From an uncultured bacterium (lineage in GTDB: Bacteria; Bacillota; Clostridia; Oscillospirales; Oscillospiraceae): DNA of 64,000 nt. The stretch is from positions 1 through 64,000 of the forward strand of contig CAOKLO010000010.1 in the NCBI GenBank assembly GCA_948469375.1. The letters are read 5' to 3'. Below are positions 18,871 through 27,881 of the stretch, one piece after another. The stretch's first letter is position 1, and the number at the start of each line of letters is the position of its first letter. Both the position numbers and the translations under genes were made by a program. The notes under the pieces are model-generated. The model was not told where the DNA came from. It made no database searches and saw only the letters and a list, made by a program, of their open reading frames with translations.

Positions 18871-18916
18871 CTCCATTCCACTCCTAAACTTAGCAGATTT
18901 ACTCCATTTTCCTCCA
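18871..18916 (-). promoter_or_regulatory. Candidate MraZ operator repeats
   Basis: On the minus strand, TGGAG occurs at 18916-18912 and again at 18906-18902, then AGGAG at 18885-18881 and TGGAG at 18875-18871. Within each pair the period is exactly ten bases, and the pairs are about three helical turns apart. E. coli MraZ binds TGGGN boxes spaced by five bases, so this arrangement matches. Confidence 0.55.
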
Positions 18917-18927
18917 CCACGCTTTTC

Positions 18928-18956
18928 AGTATACCGTAGGTACCCCTAAAATGCAA
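18928..18956 (-). promoter_or_regulatory. Sigma-A promoter of the dcw cluster
   Basis: TTGCAT and TATACT are separated by 17 bases on the minus strand, upstream of mraZ. The start of transcription would be near 18921, so the repeated boxes lie in the leader. This probably drives mraZ through ftsQ. Confidence 0.85.
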
Positions 18957-19078
18957 GAACTATTTTTTGTCGAATCTGCCCAATTTGGCGGAACATTCCA
19001 CCAATTCCAATCGAACGGTCATTCGTTCGCATTTTGTGCATTCCGGCTGTTGAGCGGCACAGAAGCCTTGTTAAGGCA

Positions 19079-19115
19079 CAAAAAACCCTGCTGCAGCATC
19101 CTACAGCAGGGTTTT
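19079..19115 (-). terminator. Intrinsic terminator
   Basis: The stem ACCCTGCTG / CAGCAGGGT is followed by a six-base T-run on the minus strand. It ends the transcript of the coiled-coil gene at 19150 and separates it from the dcw promoter. Confidence 0.85.
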
Positions 19116-19149
19116 GTCTCAATATCTTCATGCTCCATTTGTTCGAGTT

Positions 19150-19677
19150 TTACTCGTCCGCCTCCGCGTCATACATCCGACTTCCTCCGGAGGAGCTGGG
19201 CCGGTCGCTCCCTCCGGAGCTACCCATTCCGGACCGGAACTGATTGTGCACCTGGCGCATCTCGGCATGGGCGGCGGCCAGAGCGTCCTCTGTGCGGCGC
19301 AACAGGTCCACACAGTATTCGTTGGTCTCCCGACAGGTTTTTTTTGCCTCCTCGTCGGCGTGGGCTAACACCTCTCGGGCCTTTTGCCGGGCTTGGTTCA
19401 TCACGGGCGCCTCGCTGACCATCTGGTTGGCCTCAATTTCCGCCCGCTTGCGGATCTCCTCCGCCTCCCGCTTCGCGGCGGCCAGGTACTCGTTACGGGC
19501 ATTCAAAATCTTCCGCGCCTCCGCCAGATCCACCGGAAGCTGCTTTTTGGCATCCTCGATCAGATCCAGCGCCTTGTCCCGTTCAATCACACACTTATCT
19601 CCGCTGAATGCGGCGTTCTTCGCCTCGTCAATCATGTCAAAGAGCATATCCAGCAACTCGTCTACAGCTGTCGCCAT
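19150..19677 (-). CDS. Coiled-coil protein of unknown function
   Basis: This 175-residue protein is almost entirely predicted coiled coil, rich in Ala, Glu, Lys and Arg (for example LNARNEYLAAAKREAEEIRKR). It ends in a Gly/Ser-rich tail. The middle resembles the stalk-like helices of ATP synthase subunit b/H and DivIVA-type proteins; similar proteins are often labelled ATPase without evidence. It lies just downstream of coaD, a placement I believe is common in Clostridia. No enzymatic motif is visible. Confidence 0.75.
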   Translation of the reverse strand: MATAVDELLDMLFDMIDEAKNAAFSGDKCVIERDKALDLIEDAKKQLPVDLAEARKILNARNEYLAAAKREAEEIRKRAEIEANQMVSEAPVMNQARQKAREVLAHADEEAKKTCRETNEYCVDLLRRTEDALAAAHAEMRQVHNQFRSGMGSSGGSDRPSSSGGSRMYDAEADE

Positions 19678-19719
19678 GCATCATCTCTCCTTTTCCTGTG
19701 TGAAATCTGTCGCCATCTA

Positions 19720-20220
19720 TCAGGTATAGTCCTTTCTGCTCTTCGCCACCTTGAGACGCACCTGCTCAATGATCTGCCGGGGCACAAAATCAGACAGATC
19801 CGCCCCATACCGGGCCAGCTCCTTCACCACGGTGGAGCTGAGAAAGGCATATTTCGGCCGGGTGTAGAGAAACACCGTATCCAGCTTAGGATACAGCTTG
19901 GCGTTGACCATGGCCATCTGAATCTCCGACTCGTAGTCGGACACCGCCCGCAGTCCCTTGACCAGCACCCGGGCCCGGTTCCGTTTGGCATACTCCGCCA
20001 CCAGCTCCCGGCAGCAGTCCACCTTGACATTGGACAAATCCTCCGTCACGATTTGGATCAGCTCCATCCGCTCCTCCGGCGAAAACAGCCCAGAATCCTT
20101 GGCCGAGTTTACGCTGACGCACACGATCAGCTCGTCAAACATAGCGGCGGCCCGCTTGATAACGTCCAGATGGCCCAGGGTCACCGGGTCAAAGCTGCCG
20201 GGATAGATGGCACGTTTCAT
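19720..20220 (-). CDS. coaD: Phosphopantetheine adenylyltransferase
   Basis: CoaD transfers AMP from ATP to 4'-phosphopantetheine, the penultimate step of coenzyme A synthesis. The 166-residue protein has the nucleotidyltransferase loop YPGSFDPVTLGHLDVI (TxGH form), the conserved VLVKGLRAVSDYESEIQMA segment and the ISSTxVKE-like LSSTVVKELARYGAD. The length is typical. It is preceded at four bases by rsmD, a very common pair. Confidence 0.97.
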   Translation of the reverse strand: MKRAIYPGSFDPVTLGHLDVIKRAAAMFDELIVCVSVNSAKDSGLFSPEERMELIQIVTEDLSNVKVDCCRELVAEYAKRNRARVLVKGLRAVSDYESEIQMAMVNAKLYPKLDTVFLYTRPKYAFLSSTVVKELARYGADLSDFVPRQIIEQVRLKVAKSRKDYT

Positions 20221-20223
20221 CTC

Positions 20224-20769
20224 TCATGCCCTCCTGCGGTATAAGGTAAATTTGATTTTGCCGTAGCGGTACTCCTTCCCCTTCTCATAGGGCTCGGGGA
20301 GCTCCGCCATCCGGTGATCCGCCGGACTTTCGCAGACTATTATACCATTTCTCACCATAATGTCAATCGTGGTAATAAGCGCAAGAGCTCGCTCCAGATT
20401 TCCGGAGGCATAGGGCGGATCTAGAAAGATGAGCCCATATTTCTCCCTGCTCCTTCCAAGAAAGGCGGTGAAATCCTTTCCGTGGTAGGCGGAACGGTCC
20501 TCAAAGCCGCAGGTCTTGACGTTTCGCTGGACCACTTTCAGCGCGGCGGGAGCACTGTCCACAAAATCGCAGAAGGCCGCCCCCCTGGACAGCGCTTCAA
20601 TCCCCAACTGGCCGGTGCCCGCGAACAGGTCCAGCACCCGCCGTCCCTCAATGTCAAATTGAATGGCGCTGAACAGCCCCTCCTTCACCCGCCCAGTGGT
20701 AGGCCGGGTGTCCAGGCCGGGCAGTTCCTCCAGCCTCCGGCCCTTGGCCAGTCCCGTAATCACTCTCAT
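20224..20769 (-). CDS. rsmD: 16S rRNA (guanine966-N2)-methyltransferase
   Basis: RsmD methylates G966 of 16S rRNA. The 181-residue protein begins MRVITGLAKGRRLEELPG, then TRPTTGRVKEGLFSAIQ, has the SAM loop VLDLFAGTGQLGIEALSRGA and the catalytic motif IFLDPPYASG. All are diagnostic. Its start overlaps the uvrC stop by four bases, indicating translational coupling. Confidence 0.96.
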   Translation of the reverse strand: MRVITGLAKGRRLEELPGLDTRPTTGRVKEGLFSAIQFDIEGRRVLDLFAGTGQLGIEALSRGAAFCDFVDSAPAALKVVQRNVKTCGFEDRSAYHGKDFTAFLGRSREKYGLIFLDPPYASGNLERALALITTIDIMVRNGIIVCESPADHRMAELPEPYEKGKEYRYGKIKFTLYRRRA

Positions 20770-22613
20770 GGCGTCTCGTCCTTTCCCGGTTGTTCGTTCT
20801 GCTGGTGGAAATGGGTATACACCGCCTGGGCGGTGCTCCTAGGCACTATGGCGGCCAGCTCCTCCAGAGAAGCGGCTTTTACCGCCTTAACGCTCTTAAA
20901 TGCCTTGAGCAACTGCGCCTTTCGAGTTGGCCCCACCCCAGGGATATCGTCCAGCGCTGAGCCCTTCAAATGGCCGGCCTGCTGCTGGCGATGGAACTCA
21001 ATGGCGAAACGGTGGGTCTCCTCCTGGATGCGGCCCACCATGGCGAACAGGGCTTGATTGGCCTGAATGCCGATTTCTCTGCCGTCCCCGGTCACCAGGG
21101 CCCGGGTGCGGTGCCGGTTGTCCTTTACCATGCCGTATATTGGAATGTCCCCCAGCCCCAGCCGCTCCAGAGCCTCACAGGCCACCTTCACCTGCCCCGC
21201 GCCGCCGTCCATCAGCAGCAGGTCGGGGCGGGCGGAAAATTTTTCGTCCCCATCCAGGTAGCGCCGGAACCGGCGCTCCACCACCTGCTCCATGGAGGCG
21301 TAATCGTCCGCGTGGGGCATGTCCTTCAATTTGAAATGGCGATAATCCCGCTTTAACGGCCTGCCGTCGATGTGGACGGTCATGGAGGCCACGATATCCG
21401 AGCTGCCCGTATTGGAGATATCGAAGGCCTCAATCCGGTGGGGCGGTCCTTCCATCCCCAGCAGCATCCCCAGGGCCTCGGTGAGCTTGGAACGGCGTTC
21501 CTCCGCCGTGGTAGCCCGGAGCACCTCCTCGGCGGCGTTCTCATTGGCCAGGCGTACCAGCTCCATCTTGGCCCCCCGCTGGGGCGTGAGCACCTCCACC
21601 TTGCGGCCCACCGCCTCGGTGAGCATTCGAGCCAGCTCCACCTGCTCGTCGATGTCGCAGGGCAGCAAAATCTGACGGGGCAACTGTCCCCGCCCGCCGT
21701 AATATTGAGCAGCCAGGGTGGAAACCGTGGTCTGCTCATCCTCCATGGGAACGGCCAGCAGCTCCCAATCCTTAGCCGCCAGCTCACCGCTGATATAATG
21801 AAGCACCACGAAGCAGCTTTTGGCCTCTCCCCGGTGATAGCCCACCACGTCGGTGTCCGCCAGCGACCCGGCCACCGCCTTCTGCCGCTTGGAGAGCAGC
21901 TGGATGGAGCGGATGCGGTCCCGGAGCTGGGCTGCCTTTTCAAACCTCAGCTCCTCTGCCGCCAGTTCCATCTCCACCGTCAGCTCGTCCACCACCTCGT
22001 CCAACCGTCCCTCCAGCAGCCGCACCGCCTGATTGATTGAGTGTTTATACTGGGTCTGGTCCATCTCTGGGCGGCAGTATCCGTCACATACACCCATATG
22101 GAAATTGAGGCAGGGGCGCTCTTTTCCAATATCCTTGGGGAATTTCCTGCGGCAGGCCGGCAGACGCAGGGCCTCCCTCAGGGCGTCGATAATGCCTTGA
22201 CTGGCAAAACGGGACCCATAGGGTCCGAAATACCGCGCCCCGTCGTCCTCCGCTCTGGAGGCTAGGGAAAACCGGGGATACTCCCCCGGCGACAGCCGGA
22301 TATAGGGAAAGCCCTTGCTGTCCTTCAGCAGGATATTATATCGGGGCTGATGCCGTTTAATCAGCGCACATTCCAGCACTAATGCCTCAAATTCAGACTG
22401 CACCACAATGACGTCAAAGTGGTCTATCTGGCTAACCATGACCCTAGTCTTTTCATTGTGCCGGGATTGGTCCTGGAAGTACTGGCTAACCCGGTTTTTC
22501 AAGGCCTTCGCCTTCCCCACATAGATGACCTCACTACCAACGTTCTGCATAATATATACCCCGGGCTTCAACGGCAAGGCGTGGGCCTTATCCCGCAATT
22601 CATCAAACGTCAA
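20766..22613 (-). CDS. uvrC: Excinuclease ABC subunit C
   Basis: UvrC makes both incisions in nucleotide excision repair. The 615-residue protein has the GIY-YIG domain at the start (KPGVYIMQNVGSEVIYVGKA), a cysteine-containing segment (RPCLNFHMGVCDGYC), a UVR UvrB-binding motif near residue 205 (ELRFEKAAQLRDRIRSI), the RNase H-like nuclease (EAFDISNTG) and C-terminal helix-hairpin-helix repeats (LDDIPGVGPTRKAQLL). I place the start at the TTG at 22613, because GGAGGTGA ends six bases upstream. The ATG at 22628 lies immediately before that site and is the alternative. Confidence 0.95.
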   Translation of the reverse strand: MTFDELRDKAHALPLKPGVYIMQNVGSEVIYVGKAKALKNRVSQYFQDQSRHNEKTRVMVSQIDHFDVIVVQSEFEALVLECALIKRHQPRYNILLKDSKGFPYIRLSPGEYPRFSLASRAEDDGARYFGPYGSRFASQGIIDALREALRLPACRRKFPKDIGKERPCLNFHMGVCDGYCRPEMDQTQYKHSINQAVRLLEGRLDEVVDELTVEMELAAEELRFEKAAQLRDRIRSIQLLSKRQKAVAGSLADTDVVGYHRGEAKSCFVVLHYISGELAAKDWELLAVPMEDEQTTVSTLAAQYYGGRGQLPRQILLPCDIDEQVELARMLTEAVGRKVEVLTPQRGAKMELVRLANENAAEEVLRATTAEERRSKLTEALGMLLGMEGPPHRIEAFDISNTGSSDIVASMTVHIDGRPLKRDYRHFKLKDMPHADDYASMEQVVERRFRRYLDGDEKFSARPDLLLMDGGAGQVKVACEALERLGLGDIPIYGMVKDNRHRTRALVTGDGREIGIQANQALFAMVGRIQEETHRFAIEFHRQQQAGHLKGSALDDIPGVGPTRKAQLLKAFKSVKAVKAASLEELAAIVPRSTAQAVYTHFHQQNEQPGKDETP

Positions 22614-22640
22614 CCAATTCACCTCCATGCCCTGTTCTAC

Positions 22641-22670
22641 AAAAAAAGCGCCGCTTCCGCGGCGCTTTTT
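22641..22670 (-). terminator. Intrinsic terminator after the HPr gene
   Basis: The stem GCGCCGC / GCGGCGC with a GGAA loop is followed by seven T on the minus strand, 17 bases beyond the HPr gene stop and 28 bases before the uvrC start. Confidence 0.9.
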
Positions 22671-22686
22671 CGTGGTCAGCGTTGAA

Positions 22687-22953
22687 TTACTCCGAGAACT
22701 CAGAGTTGATAAGCTCAACCAGAGCGTTGATGGCAGCCTCCTCATCAGGGCCGTCGGCAATAAGGTTGATGGTCGTGCCCTTCACAATCCCCAGGGACAA
22801 AACACCCAGCAGGCTTTTGGCGTTCACACGGCGGTCATCCTCTTTCTCCACCCAGATGGAGCTTTTGAACTCGTTGGCCTTCTGGATAAAAAACGTAGCC
22901 GGACGGGCATGCAGACCGACCTGGTTGTTTACCGTAGTCTCTTTCATAAACAT
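22687..22953 (-). CDS. HPr family phosphocarrier protein
   Basis: This 88-residue HPr-fold protein has the phosphoryl-acceptor His15 in NNQVGLHARPATFF and a regulatory-type serine at position 47 in VNAKSLLGVLSLGI. Both PTS phosphotransfer and HPr-kinase control are therefore possible, which argues against a Crh-like protein lacking the histidine. There is no ptsI, hprK or PTS permease nearby, so its partners are encoded elsewhere. It is monocistronic with its own promoter and terminator. The ATG at 22953 follows GGAGGG by eight bases. Confidence 0.92.
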   Translation of the reverse strand: MFMKETTVNNQVGLHARPATFFIQKANEFKSSIWVEKEDDRRVNAKSLLGVLSLGIVKGTTINLIADGPDEEAAINALVELINSEFSE

Positions 22954-23036
22954 GAACGATTCCCTCCATCATAAAACTCGGCTCCGGCACTGCTAGACCC
23001 TTTACCGGACCTGCTCCGAATCTTTGTACCTATAGT

Positions 23037-23065
23037 AGGATACCAAATTTAGCCGTTATCGTCAA
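23037..23065 (-). promoter_or_regulatory. Sigma-A promoter of the HPr gene
   Basis: TTGACG and TATCCT are separated by 17 bases on the minus strand, with a leader of about 75 bases before the HPr gene. Confidence 0.75.
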
Positions 23066-23132
23066 GAGCATTTTCACCAAAAATCCCATCACCCATTCAT
23101 AAAAACCGCCTAGAACTCACTATTGCGGGGAC

Positions 23133-25514
23133 CTATTTCAGCGTAGCTACCGTCACGCCGTCTTCCCCTTCGCCATAGACGCCGGGGCGGAATTCCTTCA
23201 CATACCGGCTTCTTTTCAAATGGTCCCGCACCGCCTTGCGCAAAGCGCCGGTGCCCTTGCCGTGGATGATGGTCACCGTCTCCAGCTTGCCCATCAGGGC
23301 ATTGTCCAAAAACAGGTCCACCGCCCCCAACGCCTCGTCTACCATCATACCCCGCAGGTCCAGCTCCGCCTTGGCGGCGGCCGCACGGAAGGGATGTCTC
23401 ACCGCAACGTTGCGCTGCTTGTCCCGGGCGCTCTGCTTCTTCCGGGCTGTTACGTCCTCCAGCACCCGCACTTCACTTTGCTTGGCCTTCAGCTTCAAAA
23501 TGCCCGCCTGAAGCTGGAGCGTACCGTCCTTGTTCACACTGACAACCTCCGCCTGGGTCCCCATCCTAACAAGCTCCACCGTGTCGCCGGCCACGGCGTC
23601 CCGGGTGGGCGGAGGAGGCGGTAGCTCCTCTTTTTTGCCGCCCAGCGTGCGCTTCGCCTCGTTCAGCTTCCGGCGCAGCTCGGAGCGTTGCTCGTTGTCG
23701 TCCACCCATTCTGTCGCCTGCTCCTGGCGGCGGCGCATGTCATTGAGCTCCTTAAACGTCCGGTCGGCGGCGTCCCGGGCTTGCTCAATGATGGACCGGG
23801 CCTCCGCCTGGGCCTTTTCAGTGGCCTTCCGCCGCTCCTCTTCGATATGGGCACGGTACTGCTCCGCTTGGGCTCTGGCCTCCTCCATCTCCCGGCGCAG
23901 CTTGGCCGCCTTCTCCTTCTCCTTCTCCATGGCCTGGCGCTGGATGTCCAGCTGGCTGAGCACATCCTCAAAACGCACGTTTTCCGCGTCGATGCGGTCC
24001 GCCGCCTTCTGGATGATATAATCGGGCAGGCCCAGCCGCCGGGAGATGGCAAAGGCGTTGGACTTGCCGGGAATTCCGATGAGCACCCGGTAGGTGGGGG
24101 CCAGCGTCTCTACGTCGAACTCACAGGAGGCGTTCTCCACACCGGCGGTGGTCATGGCGTACACCTTCAATTCGGCATAGTGGGTGGTAGCCGCCACCGC
24201 TGCCCCCATTCCCCGGGCAGACTCGATGATGGCTGCCGCCAAAGCCGCACCCTCCACCGGGTCGGTGCCCGCGCCCAGCTCGTCGAACAGGATCAGGGTC
24301 TCGTCGTCCGCCTGCTCCAAAATGGCCACGATATTGGTCATATGAGAGGAGAAGGTGGACAGGGACTGGTCGATGGACTGCTCGTCCCCGATATCAGCCA
24401 GCACAGAGGAACACACCTTCACCGTAGACCCGTCCGCCGCCGGGATGTGCAGGCCGCACTGGGCCATGAGAGTGAGCAGGCCCAGGGTCTTGAGGGTGAC
24501 GGTCTTGCCGCCGGTGTTGGGGCCGGTGATCACCAGGGTGTCAAATTTCCCGCCCAGCTTCAAATCGTTGCGCACGGCGGTTTTCGGATCCAGCAGGGGA
24601 TGGCGGGCCTTTCTTAGCTCAATATGGTTCCCCAGCACTGGCTCCATGGCCCCCATGGCAGAGGATAGCTTGGCCCGGGCAAAGATACAGTCCAGGGAGA
24701 TCAGCGTCTGATAGTCGTCCTCGATGCTCTCCTTAAACCCGGCGCAGTCGGCAGACAGCTCCGCCAAAATGCGCTCAATTTCCTTCTGCTCCTTGGCCTG
24801 GAGCTCCCGCAGCTCGTTGTTGGCGTTCACCACGCCCATGGGCTCGATGAAAAATGTGCCGCCAGAGCCGGATACGTCGTGCACCAGGCCGGGGATGTCG
24901 TTTTTGTGTTCGCTCTTCACGGGCACCACGTAGCGCCCGCCCCGCATGGTAATGATGGCGTCCTGCAAATATTTTGATTGGTTGGAGGAGATCAGCCGGT
25001 TGAGCACGTCCCGTACCTTACCAGCCGCCGCACGGATGTGCCGCCGGATGTCGGCCAGCTCCGGGGAGGCCGCGTCCGCAATCTCATCCTCACTGAGAAT
25101 GGACCCGTTGATCTTGTCCTCCAGAAAGCGGTTGGCGGTAAGACCCTCAAAATAACCGTCCAGCACCGTTTTGCCTTCGCCCCCGGCTCCGTACTCGCGC
25201 ACGTTCCGGGCACAGCGCAGCACCTGAGCGATGTCCAACAGCTCCCGGGTGTTCAGCGCTCCGCCCCGGTCTGCCCGCTGGAGGGCCGCCGCCACCGGCT
25301 TTACCCCGGACAGGGACGGCGTGCCGTGCTTCACCAGCAGGTCAAAGGCAGCGGAGGTCTGCTTTTGCAGCCGTTGGACGTCGCTCTGAACGTCCAGGGG
25401 CCGCAGGGCCAGGCACCGCTCCTTGCCCTCCTCGGTGGCCGCCTCGTTGGCCAGCAGCGCCATCACCCGAGGCAGCTCCAGGGTCTCTATGGATTTTTCA
25501 AATAAAGGCGTCAT
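23133..25514 (-). CDS. mutS2: Endonuclease MutS2
   Basis: MutS2 is a MutS-like ATPase with a C-terminal nuclease domain, acting in control of recombination or in rescue of collided ribosomes. The 793-residue protein lacks the mismatch-recognition domain of MutS. It has the Walker A GPNTGGKTVTLK, Walker B region LILFDELGAGTDP, a long charged coiled coil at about residues 510-620, and a C-terminal Smr domain starting at LDLRGMMVDEAL with IIHGKGTGALR. The ATG at 25514 is preceded by GAGGATATAAGCT. The GT39-like gene upstream ends three bases before its start. Confidence 0.96.
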   Translation of the reverse strand: MTPLFEKSIETLELPRVMALLANEAATEEGKERCLALRPLDVQSDVQRLQKQTSAAFDLLVKHGTPSLSGVKPVAAALQRADRGGALNTRELLDIAQVLRCARNVREYGAGGEGKTVLDGYFEGLTANRFLEDKINGSILSEDEIADAASPELADIRRHIRAAAGKVRDVLNRLISSNQSKYLQDAIITMRGGRYVVPVKSEHKNDIPGLVHDVSGSGGTFFIEPMGVVNANNELRELQAKEQKEIERILAELSADCAGFKESIEDDYQTLISLDCIFARAKLSSAMGAMEPVLGNHIELRKARHPLLDPKTAVRNDLKLGGKFDTLVITGPNTGGKTVTLKTLGLLTLMAQCGLHIPAADGSTVKVCSSVLADIGDEQSIDQSLSTFSSHMTNIVAILEQADDETLILFDELGAGTDPVEGAALAAAIIESARGMGAAVAATTHYAELKVYAMTTAGVENASCEFDVETLAPTYRVLIGIPGKSNAFAISRRLGLPDYIIQKAADRIDAENVRFEDVLSQLDIQRQAMEKEKEKAAKLRREMEEARAQAEQYRAHIEEERRKATEKAQAEARSIIEQARDAADRTFKELNDMRRRQEQATEWVDDNEQRSELRRKLNEAKRTLGGKKEELPPPPPTRDAVAGDTVELVRMGTQAEVVSVNKDGTLQLQAGILKLKAKQSEVRVLEDVTARKKQSARDKQRNVAVRHPFRAAAAKAELDLRGMMVDEALGAVDLFLDNALMGKLETVTIIHGKGTGALRKAVRDHLKRSRYVKEFRPGVYGEGEDGVTVATLK

Positions 25515-25517
25515 AGC

Positions 25518-27044
25518 TTATATCCTCATATTCTTGATGTTTTGTGTTGTTGAACGCCGCCGCCACAGCTCCCACAGCCCGTCCAGTCCTGCCCCAATCA
25601 GCGGGAAAGCCACGGCCAGCATCAGCGAGCGGTAGCGCGGCTGTATTTCGATCAGCAGATGCGCTCCAAAATAGGCCAGCGCGGACAGTGCCAGCAGCTG
25701 GGCTGTCTCTCTTTTGCACGCTCCGGTCCACAGCACCGCCACCCCTCCCGCCGCCGCCAGCAGGAAGCACACCGCATATAGTCCGCTGGCCGACCATTGC
25801 ACCGCCCACTTTATATAATCGATTCTGACGGGCAGGTTCATCCTCTCCAGCTGCTCCACCACATTTTTGGTGAGCATCCAGTCCAGCGACTCCACCGTGC
25901 CCCACATGGTGTTCACCTTTTCGCGAAACAGGCGAGCCAGCCGATCCGGCGGAATTTTGATTCGATCCAGCGCCAGCTCCCGGGCGGTCTGTCTGGGGTT
26001 CTCACTGCCGAAAATCAACGCAGAATCCTCGTCGCTGTATATCCCACAGGTGCTTTCATTCAACCCGCAGGCAAATTTCCATTCCGGACAGCTGCTGCCC
26101 AGCCCATACTCGTTGGTGCCTGTGGCCCTGACCAATCCGGAAAAACCCGCCATCAGTCCGGCGTACACCGCCGCCAGCAGAATAAACCGGAGAACTGTTC
26201 TATTTCTATTCCGGCCGCTTTCACATCCATGGAGCATTTCCAGCACCATCATGCACCCTGCCGCCGCCAGCGCCACCACTGCCACAGGGCGGATGGCGTT
26301 CGCCAGGGCCAGACAAGCTCCCGCCGCTCCAGCCAGAGCCAACCGCTTTTTCTCCCCCCGAGCCGGCGTTGTATAGATGTAAATTGCCCCCATGAACAGC
26401 ACCTCAGACAGGTGCTGGTTGGTGAGCACCGGAAGCAGCAACCATGTCCCCGGATACAGCGAATACAATAGCCCCGCCGCCCTTGCCCCGCCTTCTGAGG
26501 CAAAGCGCTTCGCCAAGGCGTAAACCAGCACGCCGGTAAGGGCAGAATACAGGGCGTTGGCCAGCTTCAAAAACAGTATGTCCGCTCCAAGGAAACGAAT
26601 CAACGCCGCCATGTACAGCACAAAGCCGCTCTGATAAGGCCAAATGCGGAAGTACTCATAATGGGTCATCGGATGTCCGGACCGGGCAAACCAAACCGCA
26701 GTTCCATAGAGTATTCCAAAATCCGTTTCGGGCCGGGTATCGATTAGAACCGCAAACGTCCCCTTCAGCACCAGCGTCGCCAGAAACAGCACCGCCAGAA
26801 ACCGCCGTCCGCCGATCTCCTTCGCATTCCAGCACGCTCCCGCAACAGCCGCCGCCACGCCGCAGCCCAGCAAAACACAGGCCAGCGATATTCCCACATT
26901 CCCGGTTCCCGGCAGAAGGCGGAACAGGCTCACAGCACATATCATTGCGGCCATCAGAGCAAAACATCCAAAGATCAGCCCCAGCAGCAGCTTCTCCGCC
27001 ACAGCCTGTGTCCGCCCACAGCCCAGTCGTATTTCCTCGTCCAT
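25518..27044 (-). CDS. Membrane glycosyltransferase, GT39/ArnT-like
   Basis: This 508-residue polytopic protein has about eleven hydrophobic segments. After the second or third helix comes DTRPETDFGILY, like the acidic outer-loop motif of GT-C lipid-linked sugar transferases. These enzymes move a sugar from a polyprenyl-phosphate donor onto protein or lipid outside the membrane; the acceptor is unknown. The C-terminal half has a large outer loop with cysteines (GLGSSCPEWKFACGLNEST). The ATG at 27044 is preferred because the GGGAG site is nine bases upstream of it but abuts the ATG at 27053. It sits between recO and mutS2, where it is not part of the usual conserved order. Confidence 0.75.
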   Translation of the reverse strand: MDEEIRLGCGRTQAVAEKLLLGLIFGCFALMAAMICAVSLFRLLPGTGNVGISLACVLLGCGVAAAVAGACWNAKEIGGRRFLAVLFLATLVLKGTFAVLIDTRPETDFGILYGTAVWFARSGHPMTHYEYFRIWPYQSGFVLYMAALIRFLGADILFLKLANALYSALTGVLVYALAKRFASEGGARAAGLLYSLYPGTWLLLPVLTNQHLSEVLFMGAIYIYTTPARGEKKRLALAGAAGACLALANAIRPVAVVALAAAGCMMVLEMLHGCESGRNRNRTVLRFILLAAVYAGLMAGFSGLVRATGTNEYGLGSSCPEWKFACGLNESTCGIYSDEDSALIFGSENPRQTARELALDRIKIPPDRLARLFREKVNTMWGTVESLDWMLTKNVVEQLERMNLPVRIDYIKWAVQWSASGLYAVCFLLAAAGGVAVLWTGACKRETAQLLALSALAYFGAHLLIEIQPRYRSLMLAVAFPLIGAGLDGLWELWRRRSTTQNIKNMRI

Positions 27045-27075
27045 TTCGGACATCTCCCTTTTCGTCTCGTTCCAG

Positions 27076-27828
27076 TCAGCGTTCTATCCTCAACCGCTTA
27101 TAAAAGTCCAAGGTCCGAAAGCCCCGTTCCAGTCTGGTCATGAGATAAGCCTCCGAGGCATCGGACAGCCTTTTCAGACCGTCCTGGTCCAGCCGAAAGG
27201 ACAGCAGGCGCTTTCGGGGACCCCAGGTGATATGCCGCAACGCCGCCAGTGCCGCTGTGGTCAACGGCATGGATACCCCCTCTCCCAGTCTCTCCCGGCA
27301 GGGGGCACAGTGGACCATGCCCTCCCCCAAATGGATGTGGGGCTCCATTGGCTCCGGCCTTCCGCACACCGCGCAGCGCTCAATTTGGGGCTCGTACCCT
27401 GCCAGGGCCATGGAGCGCCACTCGAAGGCGGTCTTTACCTGGGTCAGGGGCACGTTCAGCTTATCCAGGGCGTGAAGGCAGTTCAGCGTCATCAACAGCA
27501 ACCCAAGCTCCGGCTGTCCCTCCTCCGCCAGGGCCTCCGTGACCTCCACAAAATAACTGGCCAGGGCGACCTTTTCCAAATCCCCCCGTATCCCGTCAAA
27601 CAGCCGCTCAGAGGCGGTCTCCTTCACCGACCACAGCCCGTTGAACTCATACAGGGTGAACTCCCCCCAGGCCAGCAGCTGACAGGCGGAGGCAATGAGG
27701 CTTCCCTTCTTTCTGCATCCACGGGCGGACACAGTGAGCTTACCCTCCTCCGTGAGCAGGGTGAGGATTTTATCCGATTCCTTATAGTTTGCCTCTCGCA
27801 GCACGAGGGCGTTGGTGGTCAGGTGCAT
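27076..27828 (-). CDS. recO: DNA repair protein RecO
   Basis: RecO, with RecR, loads RecA onto SSB-coated single-stranded DNA. The 250-residue protein begins with the OB-fold segment TNALVLREANYKESDKILTLLTEEGKLTVSARG and carries a zinc-finger pair CAVCG ... HCAPC at about residues 150-180. Length and motifs are typical. It follows yqzL and era as in B. subtilis. Confidence 0.95.
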   Translation of the reverse strand: MHLTTNALVLREANYKESDKILTLLTEEGKLTVSARGCRKKGSLIASACQLLAWGEFTLYEFNGLWSVKETASERLFDGIRGDLEKVALASYFVEVTEALAEEGQPELGLLLMTLNCLHALDKLNVPLTQVKTAFEWRSMALAGYEPQIERCAVCGRPEPMEPHIHLGEGMVHCAPCRERLGEGVSMPLTTAALAALRHITWGPRKRLLSFRLDQDGLKRLSDASEAYLMTRLERGFRTLDFYKRLRIER

Positions 27829-27881
27829 AAAAACGCTCCTATGTACGCCCCGGCAAACTGCCGGGACGCCTCTCTAAAGTT

